NCBI GenBank assembly: GCA_003220855.1
Contig: QHTP01000018.1
Coordinates: 1 to 32,700, forward strand
DNA length: 32,700 nt
Direction: 5' to 3'
DNA from: Gemmatimonadota bacterium
Lineage (GTDB): Bacteria > Gemmatimonadota > Gemmatimonadetes > Gemmatimonadales > GWC2-71-9
Below, piece by piece: positions 7,273 through 13,878 of the stretch; within the stretch, counting starts at the first letter, position 1; each line of letters starts with the position of its first letter. The translations under genes were made by a program, and so were the position numbers. The notes beneath the pieces were generated by a model that did no database searches, was not told the origin of the DNA, and saw only the letters and a list, made by a program, of their open reading frames with translations.

Positions 7273-7628
7273 CGCGGATCGCCCGCGCGCACGAACTTGT
7301 TGGGCGTCCCTTCGAGCGCGCCGCCCTTGGGGCGCCACAGGACCGTCTCTTCGAGCTGGCGCGCCAGCTCGAAGTCCTTGTCGGTGATCCCGCCCGCCGC
7401 GTGGTTCTGGAGTTTCACGATCACGCGTCCCCAGGTGACCGACAGATCGGGGTGATGGTAGGCCGCTTCGGCGACGTACCCGATGGCGTTGACGAGCATG
7501 AGCGTGGTGGGCCAGCCGTCCGTCTTGTAATTGCGGCGGATCCAGCCGTCCTCGTACCACCAGCCGGGAAAGTCCTTTAGCTTGGCTTCGATCTGGGCGT
7601 CGGTATACGTCGGCTCTTTCGCTGCCAT
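7269..7628 (-). CDS. Pterin-4a-carbinolamine dehydratase family protein
   Basis: Small 119-residue protein of the PCD/DCoH family. It carries the active-site pattern HHP (58-60), Trp66, NHAAGGIT (75-82) and Asp83, and the family's WW pair near the N-terminus (residues 23-24). In other organisms these enzymes dehydrate 4a-hydroxytetrahydrobiopterin. Bacterial copies outside aromatic hydroxylase loci often have unknown roles, including an assembly role for molybdopterin enzymes. Here it is coupled (GTGA) to the dihydropteroate-synthase-like gene and follows an SDR gene, so a role in pterin handling for H4MPT is likely. The ATG at 7628 has a clear ribosome binding site (AAGGAG, about 6 bases upstream). 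No aromatic amino acid hydroxylase is in the window. Confidence 0.85.
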   Translation of the reverse strand: MAAKEPTYTDAQIEAKLKDFPGWWYEDGWIRRNYKTDGWPTTLMLVNAIGYVAEAAYHHPDLSVTWGRVIVKLQNHAAGGITDKDFELARQLEETVLWRPKGGALEGTPNKFVRAGDPR

Positions 7629-7648
7629 GGCGGCTCCTTGGTCCGGGG

Positions 7649-8476
7649 CTAGACGACGCTCCCGCCATTGACCGACAGCATCTGGCCGGTCACGTAGCGC
7701 GCCGCGTCGGAAGCGAGGTAGACGGCCGCGTGGGCGATGTCTTCCGGCGTGCCCCAGCGGCCCAGCGGAATGGACTTCGTGATGCGCTGTTTGACGCCCT
7801 CATCGAGCCCGCTGCCATATGCGGTCTCGATCCAGCCGGGGCCCAGCACGTTGACGCGGATGTGCGGCGCGGCGGCCTGGGCGAGCGCGCGGCTGAACGA
7901 GTACACGCCGCCCTTCGCGGCGCAAAACACCTGGGCGTACTCGCCTTTCATCCCGCCGGCGAGTACGTGGTCCCACGACATGTTCAGGATGACGCCGCCG
8001 GGCGGTTGCGCGCGCATCAGCTCGAGCGCCTTCCACGAGGCGAGCACCGTGCCCCGCAAGTCGACCGCGAGCAGGCGGTCGAGCTTCTCCGTCCAGGAGA
8101 GGCGCGATGCCGCGCCGGTGAGAATGTCGGCGCCCGCGTTGTTCACCCACACGTCCACGCGACCGAACGCCCGGCGTACCGCGTCCGCCAGGGCGTCGAC
8201 ATCGCGACTCTCCGCGATGTCGGCCTGGAGCGGCTCCGCCCGGCGCCCCGCGGCGCGCGCCTGCTCCGCGGTTTCCTCGGCGCCGCGCCGGTTGCCGCGG
8301 TAGGTGAGCGCCACATCGGCACCTGCCGCCGCGTACGCCAACGCAATGGCGCGGCCGATACCGCTCGACGCGCCCGTGACCACCGCCACTCTGCCGCTGA
8401 GCGAGAGCGTCGGGACGGCCGCGTCCTGGCCGCCGGGCGCCGCCTGCAGCACTTCACCCGATTGTCGTTTTGACAT
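7649..8476 (-). CDS. Short-chain dehydrogenase/reductase with the catalytic tyrosine replaced
   Basis: Classical-length SDR (275 residues) with TGASSGIG (34-41) for cofactor binding, NNAG (112-115) and an Asn-Met-Ser at 165-167. The expected Tyr-x3-Lys is Phe184-x3-Lys188 (codon TTT), so the usual proton-donating tyrosine is missing; the nearest tyrosine, Tyr180, is out of register. An N-terminal extension of about 25 residues precedes the Rossmann fold. GGAG lies just before the ATG at 8476. It is the first gene of the minus-strand set SDR - PCD - DHPS-like - pabB - pabA - DUF447 - RFAP synthase. Pteridine reductases such as PTR1 and FolM are SDRs, so a reductase acting on a pterin, perhaps dihydromethanopterin, is an attractive but unproven idea. 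Confidence 0.85.
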   Translation of the reverse strand: MSKRQSGEVLQAAPGGQDAAVPTLSLSGRVAVVTGASSGIGRAIALAYAAAGADVALTYRGNRRGAEETAEQARAAGRRAEPLQADIAESRDVDALADAVRRAFGRVDVWVNNAGADILTGAASRLSWTEKLDRLLAVDLRGTVLASWKALELMRAQPPGGVILNMSWDHVLAGGMKGEYAQVFCAAKGGVYSFSRALAQAAAPHIRVNVLGPGWIETAYGSGLDEGVKQRITKSIPLGRWGTPEDIAHAAVYLASDAARYVTGQMLSVNGGSVV

Positions 8477-8537
8477 CGCGTCTCCGGAAGCCTAACCTAC
8501 CGGCGGCTTCACGATAGCCACAAGGGAGCGCGCGGAA

Positions 8538-9251
8538 ATGCGTCTGTTGGTGAGCGTCCGAGGGCCCGTCGAAGCGCGCGCCGCCGTCGCGGGTGGTGCA
8601 GACGTGATCGACGCGAAGGACCCGGATCGCGGGGCCCTGGGCGCCGTGCGGGCGGACCGGCTCGCGGCGATCCGGCGCGAGGTGGGCGCGGCACGTCCCG
8701 TGAGCGCGGCCCTGGGAGACGTCCGTGATGACGCGATGGTGGCAGCCGCGGCGGCCGCGGCCCCGGGGCTCGCGTTCGTGAAGCTCGGCTTCGCCGGCGT
8801 GACGGGCGAGGCCCAGGCGCAGCGCCTGGCGCGCGCCGTGCGGCGCGCCGTTCCGGCGGCGACGCGCATGGTCCTCGTGGCGTACGCCGACTGGCGCCGG
8901 GCGGACAGCCTCGCGCCGGCGCGCGTGGTGGCCGTGGCCGCGGAGACGGGTGCCGCGGGCCTGCTGCTCGACACGGCCTGGAAAGACGCCCCGCTCTTCG
9001 CCCTCGAGTCGCCGCATGCGGTCGCAGCGTGGGTCGACGCCGCGCGCGCGGCGGGGCTGTTCGCGGCGCTGGCCGGAAGTCTCTCGGGAGGGGACTTCGC
9101 GACGGCGCGTGCCGTCGGCGCGGAGCTCATCGGGGTGCGGGGCGCCGCGTGCATCGGGGGCCGCCGGGGCCGCGTGTCGCGGGCCCGGGTCGCGGCCCTA
9201 CAGCGCCTGGTCCGCGCGGCGCCCGCGGTCCCCCTCGGGGCCCTCCCGTAG
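8538..9251 (+). CDS. mfnB: (5-formylfuran-3-yl)methyl phosphate synthase, MfnB-like
   Basis: Makes the furan ring of methanofuran or methylofuran from two molecules of glyceraldehyde 3-phosphate. The 237-residue TIM-barrel protein opens MRLLVSVRGPVEARAAVAGG and has Asp25 and Lys27 in VIDAKDP, the position of the Schiff-base lysine in archaeal MfnB as I recall it. Further family residues are Lys82 (FVKLG), Asp145 and Lys149 (LLLDTAWKD) and the C-terminal GVRGAAC. It is one of only two plus-strand genes here. It starts 61 bases from the divergent SDR gene, with AAGGGAG about 13-19 bases upstream of the ATG. Its 3' end overlaps the convergent mfnE gene by 54 bases. Confidence 0.92.
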   Translation: MRLLVSVRGPVEARAAVAGGADVIDAKDPDRGALGAVRADRLAAIRREVGAARPVSAALGDVRDDAMVAAAAAAAPGLAFVKLGFAGVTGEAQAQRLARAVRRAVPAATRMVLVAYADWRRADSLAPARVVAVAAETGAAGLLLDTAWKDAPLFALESPHAVAAWVDAARAAGLFAALAGSLSGGDFATARAVGAELIGVRGAACIGGRRGRVSRARVAALQRLVRAAPAVPLGALP

Positions 9252-9818
9252 CGCCACGTCCAGCTGCCCCAGGTCATCGGCGGTCACGATGAGGTGCTCC
9301 ACGCCCGACGGGAGCGTGCGGAGGAAATGCGAGTCGACGAGCTTCTTGTGTCCTCCCTCCGCCGGCTTGATGAGCACCACACGACGCGCCCCCAGCGCAC
9401 CGGCGAACCACGCGGCAATGCTGTCGCTCGTGACGTCCCACGAGTGGGGCACCGGATCGGCGGCGCGGAGCCAGCGATAGGGCGCGAGCACCGGCAGGTG
9501 TCCGGCTTGCAAGGCCGCGGCGACGCCGCCCACGCCGTCGACGAGCGCGGCATCGGGGATGCGCGCGGCCAGGGCATGTGCGTATTGATCCATCCCCAAC
9601 ACCGCCATCCAGTGCGCCGCATCCTCGCCGATCCTCGCGCGCTTGAACATCTCGCGCACCGCGTCGGCGAACGGCCCGCCACCCGGGACGACGACCAGGC
9701 GGCGGCCCGGCCGGAAGGCGGTGACCGCCTCGATGGTGAGCTCGAAGGCGCCCGCCTTGCCGAGCAATCCCCCACCGATCTTGAGCACCGTGTGAACGCC
9801 ATCGCGGGTGCTCCTCAT
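9198..9818 (-). CDS. mfnE: Amino acid kinase family protein, MfnE-like furan phosphate kinase
   Basis: The 206-residue protein has the amino acid kinase fold: an N-terminal VLKIGGGLLGKAGAF, the nucleotide loop VVPGGGPFADAVR, an aspartate/asparagine region with SWDVTSDSIAAWFA, and RRVVLIKPAEGG. In methanogens the related MfnE phosphorylates aminomethylfuran phosphate to a diphosphate, priming it for MfnF. Immediate coupling to mfnF by an ATGA overlap (start 9818) and the facing mfnB gene make this assignment strong. The stop lies 54 bases inside the opposite-strand mfnB, so the two mRNAs would share complementary 3' ends. It is shorter than aspartokinases and uridylate kinases, as expected for this branch. 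Confidence 0.85.
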   Translation of the reverse strand: MRSTRDGVHTVLKIGGGLLGKAGAFELTIEAVTAFRPGRRLVVVPGGGPFADAVREMFKRARIGEDAAHWMAVLGMDQYAHALAARIPDAALVDGVGGVAAALQAGHLPVLAPYRWLRAADPVPHSWDVTSDSIAAWFAGALGARRVVLIKPAEGGHKKLVDSHFLRTLPSGVEHLIVTADDLGQLDVALREGPEGDRGRRADQAL

Positions 9819-10819
9819 GAGGGAAACATCAGCGCCACGGCCGCGGCGGGGGCGTGGCGCGCCGCAGGGCCCAGGCGGTCCGACAGCAGGATCACCTGAA
9901 GCCCGGCGCGCCGCGCGGCTTCGGCTGCGAGAAACTCTCCCAGCCCCGTCACGACCGCGCGGGTGAGCGCGGGGCAGCGGGCGCGCGCCCGCACCACGGC
10001 GTCGCGCAGTCGCGTCGCCTGCGCGTCCCACAAGGCGTCCGCGATGCCGCTGACGCCCTCGTCATCGAGCAGTTCGCGGTCGGCGCACACCACGCGCGCG
10101 AGCCGCTCGCCGGCGAAGACGCGCGTGGCCGGACGACCGTCGGGCGTGGGAACCGAGTAATCCTCCGGGGCCAGTTCGCCGCGCCAGAGGTGGACATCGC
10201 CGGCGAGCGCGAACCCTTCCGCCGAGACGCCGGTCGCCCGGCCGCGCACCGGCACAGTCGCGGCGATCGCCTCGGCCGGCGTGCGCAGCGCCCCCGTGTA
10301 GACCAGCTCGCCCTCGCGCAAGCGTTCGGTATCCGTCCTGCCCGCGGCCCGCGGCACGCCGCCGGCGATGGGAACGATGTCGGTCGTGGTCGAGCCCACG
10401 TCGATGAGCACGCAATCGGGAACGAAGCGCGCCACGAGGTGCGCGGTAGCGGCCCAGTTCGCCGCCGCGACCGCATGTGGGTCGCGCCGTGCTTGAGCGG
10501 GTGTGAGCCAGCGCGCATCGACCGTCCACACCCGCACGCACGCGTCCGCAAAGGCCGCGGTCACGGCGTCGAGCACGAACCCCACGCCCTCCCGCTTGGT
10601 GCGGAACAGCTGCGACAGCTCGGCCGTCATCGTGACGGCGTGCCGGTCTCCCGGCGCGGCGCCGACGTCGCGCGCCAGCCGGCGGAGCAACGGCGCGAGT
10701 GCCGCGGGATCGCGTTGCAGCTCGTAGGGCACCGCCCGCGCCGCGACCACGCGGGCCTCCGCCACCCGCGTGCCCTTGGTGTTCACACCGCCGATATCCC
10801 AGCCGAGGACTGCCGTCAT
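9815..10819 (-). CDS. mfnF: H4MPT-linked C1 transfer pathway protein, MfnF-like (ASKHA fold)
   Basis: The 334-residue protein belongs to the hydantoinase/acetate-kinase-like family known as an H4MPT-linked C1 pathway marker. It shows a phosphate-1 loop LGWDIGGVNTKG (5-16) and the second loop DVGSTTTDIVP (140-150). In archaea MfnF couples the diphosphate-activated aminomethylfuran to the tyramine part of methanofuran. In bacteria the partner may be tyrosine or its glutamate conjugates, as in methylofuran. Its ATG (10817-10819) overlaps the first base of the divergent hisA-like gene's start, and its stop overlaps mfnE. Any promoter must therefore lie inside the hisA-like gene. Confidence 0.88.
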   Translation of the reverse strand: MTAVLGWDIGGVNTKGTRVAEARVVAARAVPYELQRDPAALAPLLRRLARDVGAAPGDRHAVTMTAELSQLFRTKREGVGFVLDAVTAAFADACVRVWTVDARWLTPAQARRDPHAVAAANWAATAHLVARFVPDCVLIDVGSTTTDIVPIAGGVPRAAGRTDTERLREGELVYTGALRTPAEAIAATVPVRGRATGVSAEGFALAGDVHLWRGELAPEDYSVPTPDGRPATRVFAGERLARVVCADRELLDDEGVSGIADALWDAQATRLRDAVVRARARCPALTRAVVTGLGEFLAAEAARRAGLQVILLSDRLGPAARHAPAAAVALMFPS

Positions 10820-11580
10820 TGCGCGTGATCCCGGTGCTCGACCTGCGCGCGGGGCGCGCCGTGTTGGCGCGGGGAGGCCGGCGCGAGAGCTACGCGGCCG
10901 TGCGATCGGTCCTGACCGGAGGGGGTGGGGAGGGCGATCCTGTCCCGTTGGCGCGCGCCTTTCACGAGGACTTGGGTTGCGACGAGTGCTACGTCGCCGA
11001 CCTGGACGCCATCGCCGGGGCCCGCGTGCAGGGCGCCCTGCTGGGCCGGCTCGCCGGTCTGGGTGCCGCCCTCTGGATCGATGCCGCCGTCACCGACCCT
11101 GCGCGAGCGTGGGGGCTCATCCGCCTCGGCGCCGCGCGGGTCGTAGTGGGCCTCGAGACGTTGTCGTCCTTGCGGTCCCTCGCCGCGGTGGTCGAGGCGA
11201 CCGGACCAGAGCGCGTCGTGTTCTCGCTCGATCTGCGGGATGGCGCGCCCGTCGTCCGCTCGGGCGTCGCGGCTCGCGCCACGCCGCTCGACCTGGCGCG
11301 CGCCGCCCTCGACGCCGGAGTGACCAGCCTGCTGGTGCTCGATGTGGCGCGCGTCGGGAGCGGGCGCGGCGTGGACGACCGGCTGGTGAGCGCGCTCCGC
11401 GCCGCCCATCCGGGCGTGCAGTTGTTCGCGGGGGGCGGGATAGCGAGCGTGCCGGACATCGAGCGGCTCGCCGACCTCGGGCTCGACGGCGTGCTGCTGG
11501 CGACGGCCCTGCACGATGGCCGCCTGGGGCGCGCCGACCTCGAGGCCGTGCGGCGTCGTCACCCGAGGGACTCGCGGTAG
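10819..11580 (+). CDS. HisA-like protein of H4MPT clusters
   Basis: The 253-residue TIM-barrel protein resembles HisA (ProFAR isomerase): VIPVLDLRAGRAV at the start, CYVADLDAIAG, FSLDLRDG, LLVLDVARVGSGRG and FAGGGIASVPDIERL. It is the variant found in H4MPT gene clusters rather than in histidine operons, and no his genes are nearby. The function is unknown; a sugar-phosphate isomerisation in cofactor assembly is a guess from the fold. I take the TTG at 10819 as the start, with GAGG about 10 bases before it; a GTG at 10825 is the alternative. The start touches the mfnF start on the other strand, and the end overlaps the convergent PTPS-family gene by 22 bases. Confidence 0.8.
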   Translation: MRVIPVLDLRAGRAVLARGGRRESYAAVRSVLTGGGGEGDPVPLARAFHEDLGCDECYVADLDAIAGARVQGALLGRLAGLGAALWIDAAVTDPARAWGLIRLGAARVVVGLETLSSLRSLAAVVEATGPERVVFSLDLRDGAPVVRSGVAARATPLDLARAALDAGVTSLLVLDVARVGSGRGVDDRLVSALRAAHPGVQLFAGGGIASVPDIERLADLGLDGVLLATALHDGRLGRADLEAVRRRHPRDSR

Positions 11581-12062
11581 GTCGCCGACTGCCCGACCGT
11601 CTCCTCTACTTCCACTTCTACGGCCGTGAGGTCCACGCCGCCCAACCCGGCGAGCTCTTGGAGCACCCGGCTCGCGAGATATTGCGCCAGCATTTCCACG
11701 GTGGTGTTGGGCACGGGGAGGAGCGCGCAGTCGTCGCGGGGAAACATGTAGCAGGGCCTTCCCACGACGGTCACGCTCACCCTGTCGCCCTCCTCACGCA
11801 GCTGGATCTTCGGGTTCTGGAGCGGGAGCAGCACCTTGTGATCGATCTCGTCGGTGAGCCGCTTCATGAGCTTTTTCAGCTCGGCGAAATCGACGACGTA
11901 GTGCGCTTCGGGGTTGAGTCCGCCCTCCACGACGACGCGGGTCCGGTAGTTGTGGCCGTGTAGCCGCTCGCAGCGGTGCCCGGGGAAGGTGATGAAATGG
12001 GCCGAGGCGAAGACGAGGTTGTCCTTCGTGACGGCGACCTTGAAATTCTTATGGGCGGGCAC
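11559..12062 (-). CDS. 6-pyruvoyltetrahydropterin synthase (PTPS/QueD) family protein
   Basis: The 167-residue protein has the PTPS zinc site: His22 in FASAHF, and His35 and His37 in LHGH. Cys31 gives the C-x3-HGH pattern of PTPS and QueD enzymes, rather than the E-x3-HGH of PTPS-III. DEIDHKVL and a terminal VEVEET segment complete the family pattern. Members convert dihydroneopterin triphosphate to pyruvoyl- or carboxy-tetrahydropterin; some variants release hydroxymethyl-dihydropterin. Here it overlaps the CitG-like gene by 14 bases and ends the fae-mch set, so it probably feeds the pterin of H4MPT. A role in queuosine (as QueD) cannot be excluded. The start is a GTG at 12062 with AAGGGGG upstream. 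Confidence 0.83.
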   Translation of the reverse strand: MPAHKNFKVAVTKDNLVFASAHFITFPGHRCERLHGHNYRTRVVVEGGLNPEAHYVVDFAELKKLMKRLTDEIDHKVLLPLQNPKIQLREEGDRVSVTVVGRPCYMFPRDDCALLPVPNTTVEMLAQYLASRVLQELAGLGGVDLTAVEVEVEETVGQSATYRESLG

Positions 12063-12915
12063 GCCAGCCCCCTTCGAGCAGCACGACGTAGATCGCCGCG
12101 CCGGTCAAGTCCGCCGTAGCGCCGGGATTCAACGTGTTGGCTTCGTCTCGCAGCTCGCGGTCGAGGGCGGCGATCCCTTCCCGCCCCGCGGCCGTGCGCA
12201 CGCCCCCGGCGTCGAGCACGCTGCGTCCCCCCTGCTGCACCGTGGTCGCGGCCGGCAGACCGAGCTTGCGCGCGATGTGGCTGTCGGGCGCGGCGGCGAG
12301 GAGCGTCAAGTACGCCTCAACCACGGCGTCCCGCCAGGGGAGGCGATCGGCGAGCGCGGCCCGGATGGCCGGGGCGCCCAGCTCGAACGTGCTGCGGAAG
12401 TCGTTCGCGTATTCGCGGCCGATCGCGTCGCGCTCGACCGCGAGGGCCATCACGTCGCGCAGCGTCGCGGTGGGCGTGCCACCCACGTCCTGGTCGGGCG
12501 TCCGGCCCAGTCCGCCCGGAGCGGCCAGGCGGATCGCCGCATAGGTGTCACGCGCGTCCGCCACCGTGGTCGCGGCCAGGGTGGCGGCGAGCTGGGCGCG
12601 CAGCGAGGCCCCGCCGGGCGTCAGCGCCGCCCGGGCGAGTGGGGCGAGCAGCAGGACCAGGCCGAGGTTCGTATTGGACGGCGCCCAGCGGGCCGTGGCT
12701 TCGACGGCGGCGCGGATGGTGGTGCCGAGCGGCCGCTCCCCGGCTGCGGCCAGCGCGGGCCCGATGGCCGCGGCGCTCGCAAGGAAGTCCTCGTAGCGCA
12801 CGTCACGGAAACTCGCAAACGGGGACACGTTGCCGGGTTTAGGGGCACTCACCTCGAGCAGGCAGGCGAGCTGCGCGGCGGCCGCCACCTGGGCCGCCTG
12901 CGGCGTGCCGCTCAC
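12049..12915 (-). CDS. Triphosphoribosyl-dephospho-CoA synthase (CitG) family protein
   Basis: The 288-residue all-helical protein has the family motifs SAPKPGNVSPF near residue 25, APSNTNLGLVLLLAPLARAA near 92, and a C-terminal DEANTLNPGATADLTGA. CitG enzymes transfer a phosphoribosyl unit from ATP onto dephospho-CoA. No citrate lyase or malonate decarboxylase genes are present here, and relatives of this protein are standard members of H4MPT clusters. A ribosyl-phosphate transfer in building the H4MPT side chain would fit the chemistry, but that is inference. The GTG start at 12915 overlaps the upstream ATP-grasp stop (GTGA). The stop is a TAA inside the PTPS gene. Confidence 0.85.
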   Translation of the reverse strand: MSGTPQAAQVAAAAQLACLLEVSAPKPGNVSPFASFRDVRYEDFLASAAAIGPALAAAGERPLGTTIRAAVEATARWAPSNTNLGLVLLLAPLARAALTPGGASLRAQLAATLAATTVADARDTYAAIRLAAPGGLGRTPDQDVGGTPTATLRDVMALAVERDAIGREYANDFRSTFELGAPAIRAALADRLPWRDAVVEAYLTLLAAAPDSHIARKLGLPAATTVQQGGRSVLDAGGVRTAAGREGIAALDRELRDEANTLNPGATADLTGAAIYVVLLEGGWRARP

Positions 12916-13790
12916 TGCTGCGCCACGCGCCCGATGAGCAACTCGACGATCGCCGCGGCGACGTCGAGCGACGTCGCTTCCTGAAGGCCGCGCCATCCGG
13001 GAATCCCGTTCACCTCCACGACGTACACGGTGCCGTCGCGCGCGGGCAGGAGATCGACGCCCGCGTAGTCCGCACCCACCGCGCGGGCTGCGGCCAGGGC
13101 CAGCTCCGTGCGCTCGGGCTCGAGCGTCACGGCCCGCGCGCGCCCGCCGCGCGCGAGGTTGGTCTTCCAGCCGGGCGCGCTCCGCTCGATCGCGCCGATC
13201 ACCCGGCCGCCCACCACGAAGGCCCGCACGTCGCAGCCGGCGTGATCGATCGTGCGCTGGACATAATATACGCCCCGCAGCGTTTCCAGCGTGCGGAACA
13301 CGCGGAACGCCATCTCCTCGTCGGTCACCCGCACCATGCCGAGCCCCATCGAGCCGAACAGGGGCTTCACGATCACGTCGCCCAGCGCGCGAAACGCCGC
13401 CAGCGCCGCGTCCGCACGCTCGCACACCACCGTCTCAGGCACCCGCAGTCCCGCCTGCTCGAGCAGCGCCGTGGTCCACAGCTTGTCGACGGTGCGCTCG
13501 ATGGTGCGCGGGGGATTGATGACCGGGATGCCGCGCTCTTCCAGCGTGTGCAGCACATCCACCCGGAACACGATCTGCTCGAGCGAGCCGGCGGGGATGA
13601 TGCGCGCCAGCACCGCGCCGCACGCACCGATATCCTCGTCGCCCGCCGCCACCCCGGCCGCCGCCCCTCCCAGGTGTGCCGCCAGCGCCTCGTACGGCAC
13701 CACCCGCCCTTCGTGCCCCCGCTCGGCGAGGGCGCGGCAGAGCTGGTCGGTATGCCACCCCTGCCGCGCCGACAGGATCGCGACGCGCAC
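12912..13790 (-). CDS. RimK-type ATP-grasp ligase, probably a glutamate ligase for H4MPT or methylofuran
   Basis: The 292-residue ATP-grasp enzyme has all parts in place: the transition segment INPPRTIERTVDKLW (91-105), the ATP lysine in VIVKPLFGSMGLGM (139-152), DVRAFVVGG (187-195), WKTNLARGG (208-216), and the metal-binding end GVDLLPARDGTVYVVEVNGI with Glu259 and Asn261. It is related to RimK and to the archaeal H4MPT:glutamate ligase MptN. Addition of glutamate to H4MPT or to the furan cofactor is the likely job. The start is a GTG at 13790 with a weak ribosome binding site. A 20-codon ORF ends five bases before it and may aid its translation. It is coupled to the CitG-like gene (GTGA). 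Confidence 0.85.
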   Translation of the reverse strand: MRVAILSARQGWHTDQLCRALAERGHEGRVVPYEALAAHLGGAAAGVAAGDEDIGACGAVLARIIPAGSLEQIVFRVDVLHTLEERGIPVINPPRTIERTVDKLWTTALLEQAGLRVPETVVCERADAALAAFRALGDVIVKPLFGSMGLGMVRVTDEEMAFRVFRTLETLRGVYYVQRTIDHAGCDVRAFVVGGRVIGAIERSAPGWKTNLARGGRARAVTLEPERTELALAAARAVGADYAGVDLLPARDGTVYVVEVNGIPGWRGLQEATSLDVAAAIVELLIGRVAQQ

Positions 13791-13795
13791 CGCCG

Positions 13796-13858
13796 TCAGG
13801 TCGCCTGCTGCCCGAGCAGCACGGCCCTGAGGGCACGGTTCCAGGACGGACGCGGCAT
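13796..13858 (-). CDS. Possible 20-residue ORF before the ATP-grasp gene
   Basis: In the 88-base gap between mch and the ATP-grasp gene there is an ATG at 13858 with GGAG about 9 bases upstream. It is followed by 19 further codons and a TGA at 13796-13798. The product would be basic and partly hydrophobic (MPRPSWNRALRAVLLGQQAT). The stop lies only five bases before the GTG of the ATP-grasp gene, which itself lacks a good ribosome binding site, so it could act as a translational lead-in. No homologue is recognised, and a chance ORF of this length is quite possible. Confidence 0.3.
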   Translation of the reverse strand: MPRPSWNRALRAVLLGQQAT

Positions 13859-13878
13859 GTCGGGCTCCGGTCTGAAGT

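Noticed and set aside
8477-8537. A shared divergent promoter between the SDR gene and mfnB
   Set aside because: The gap is only 61 bases, and on neither strand is there a -10/-35 pair with more than a few matches. A promoter is probably here or inside the neighbouring genes, but I cannot place it.
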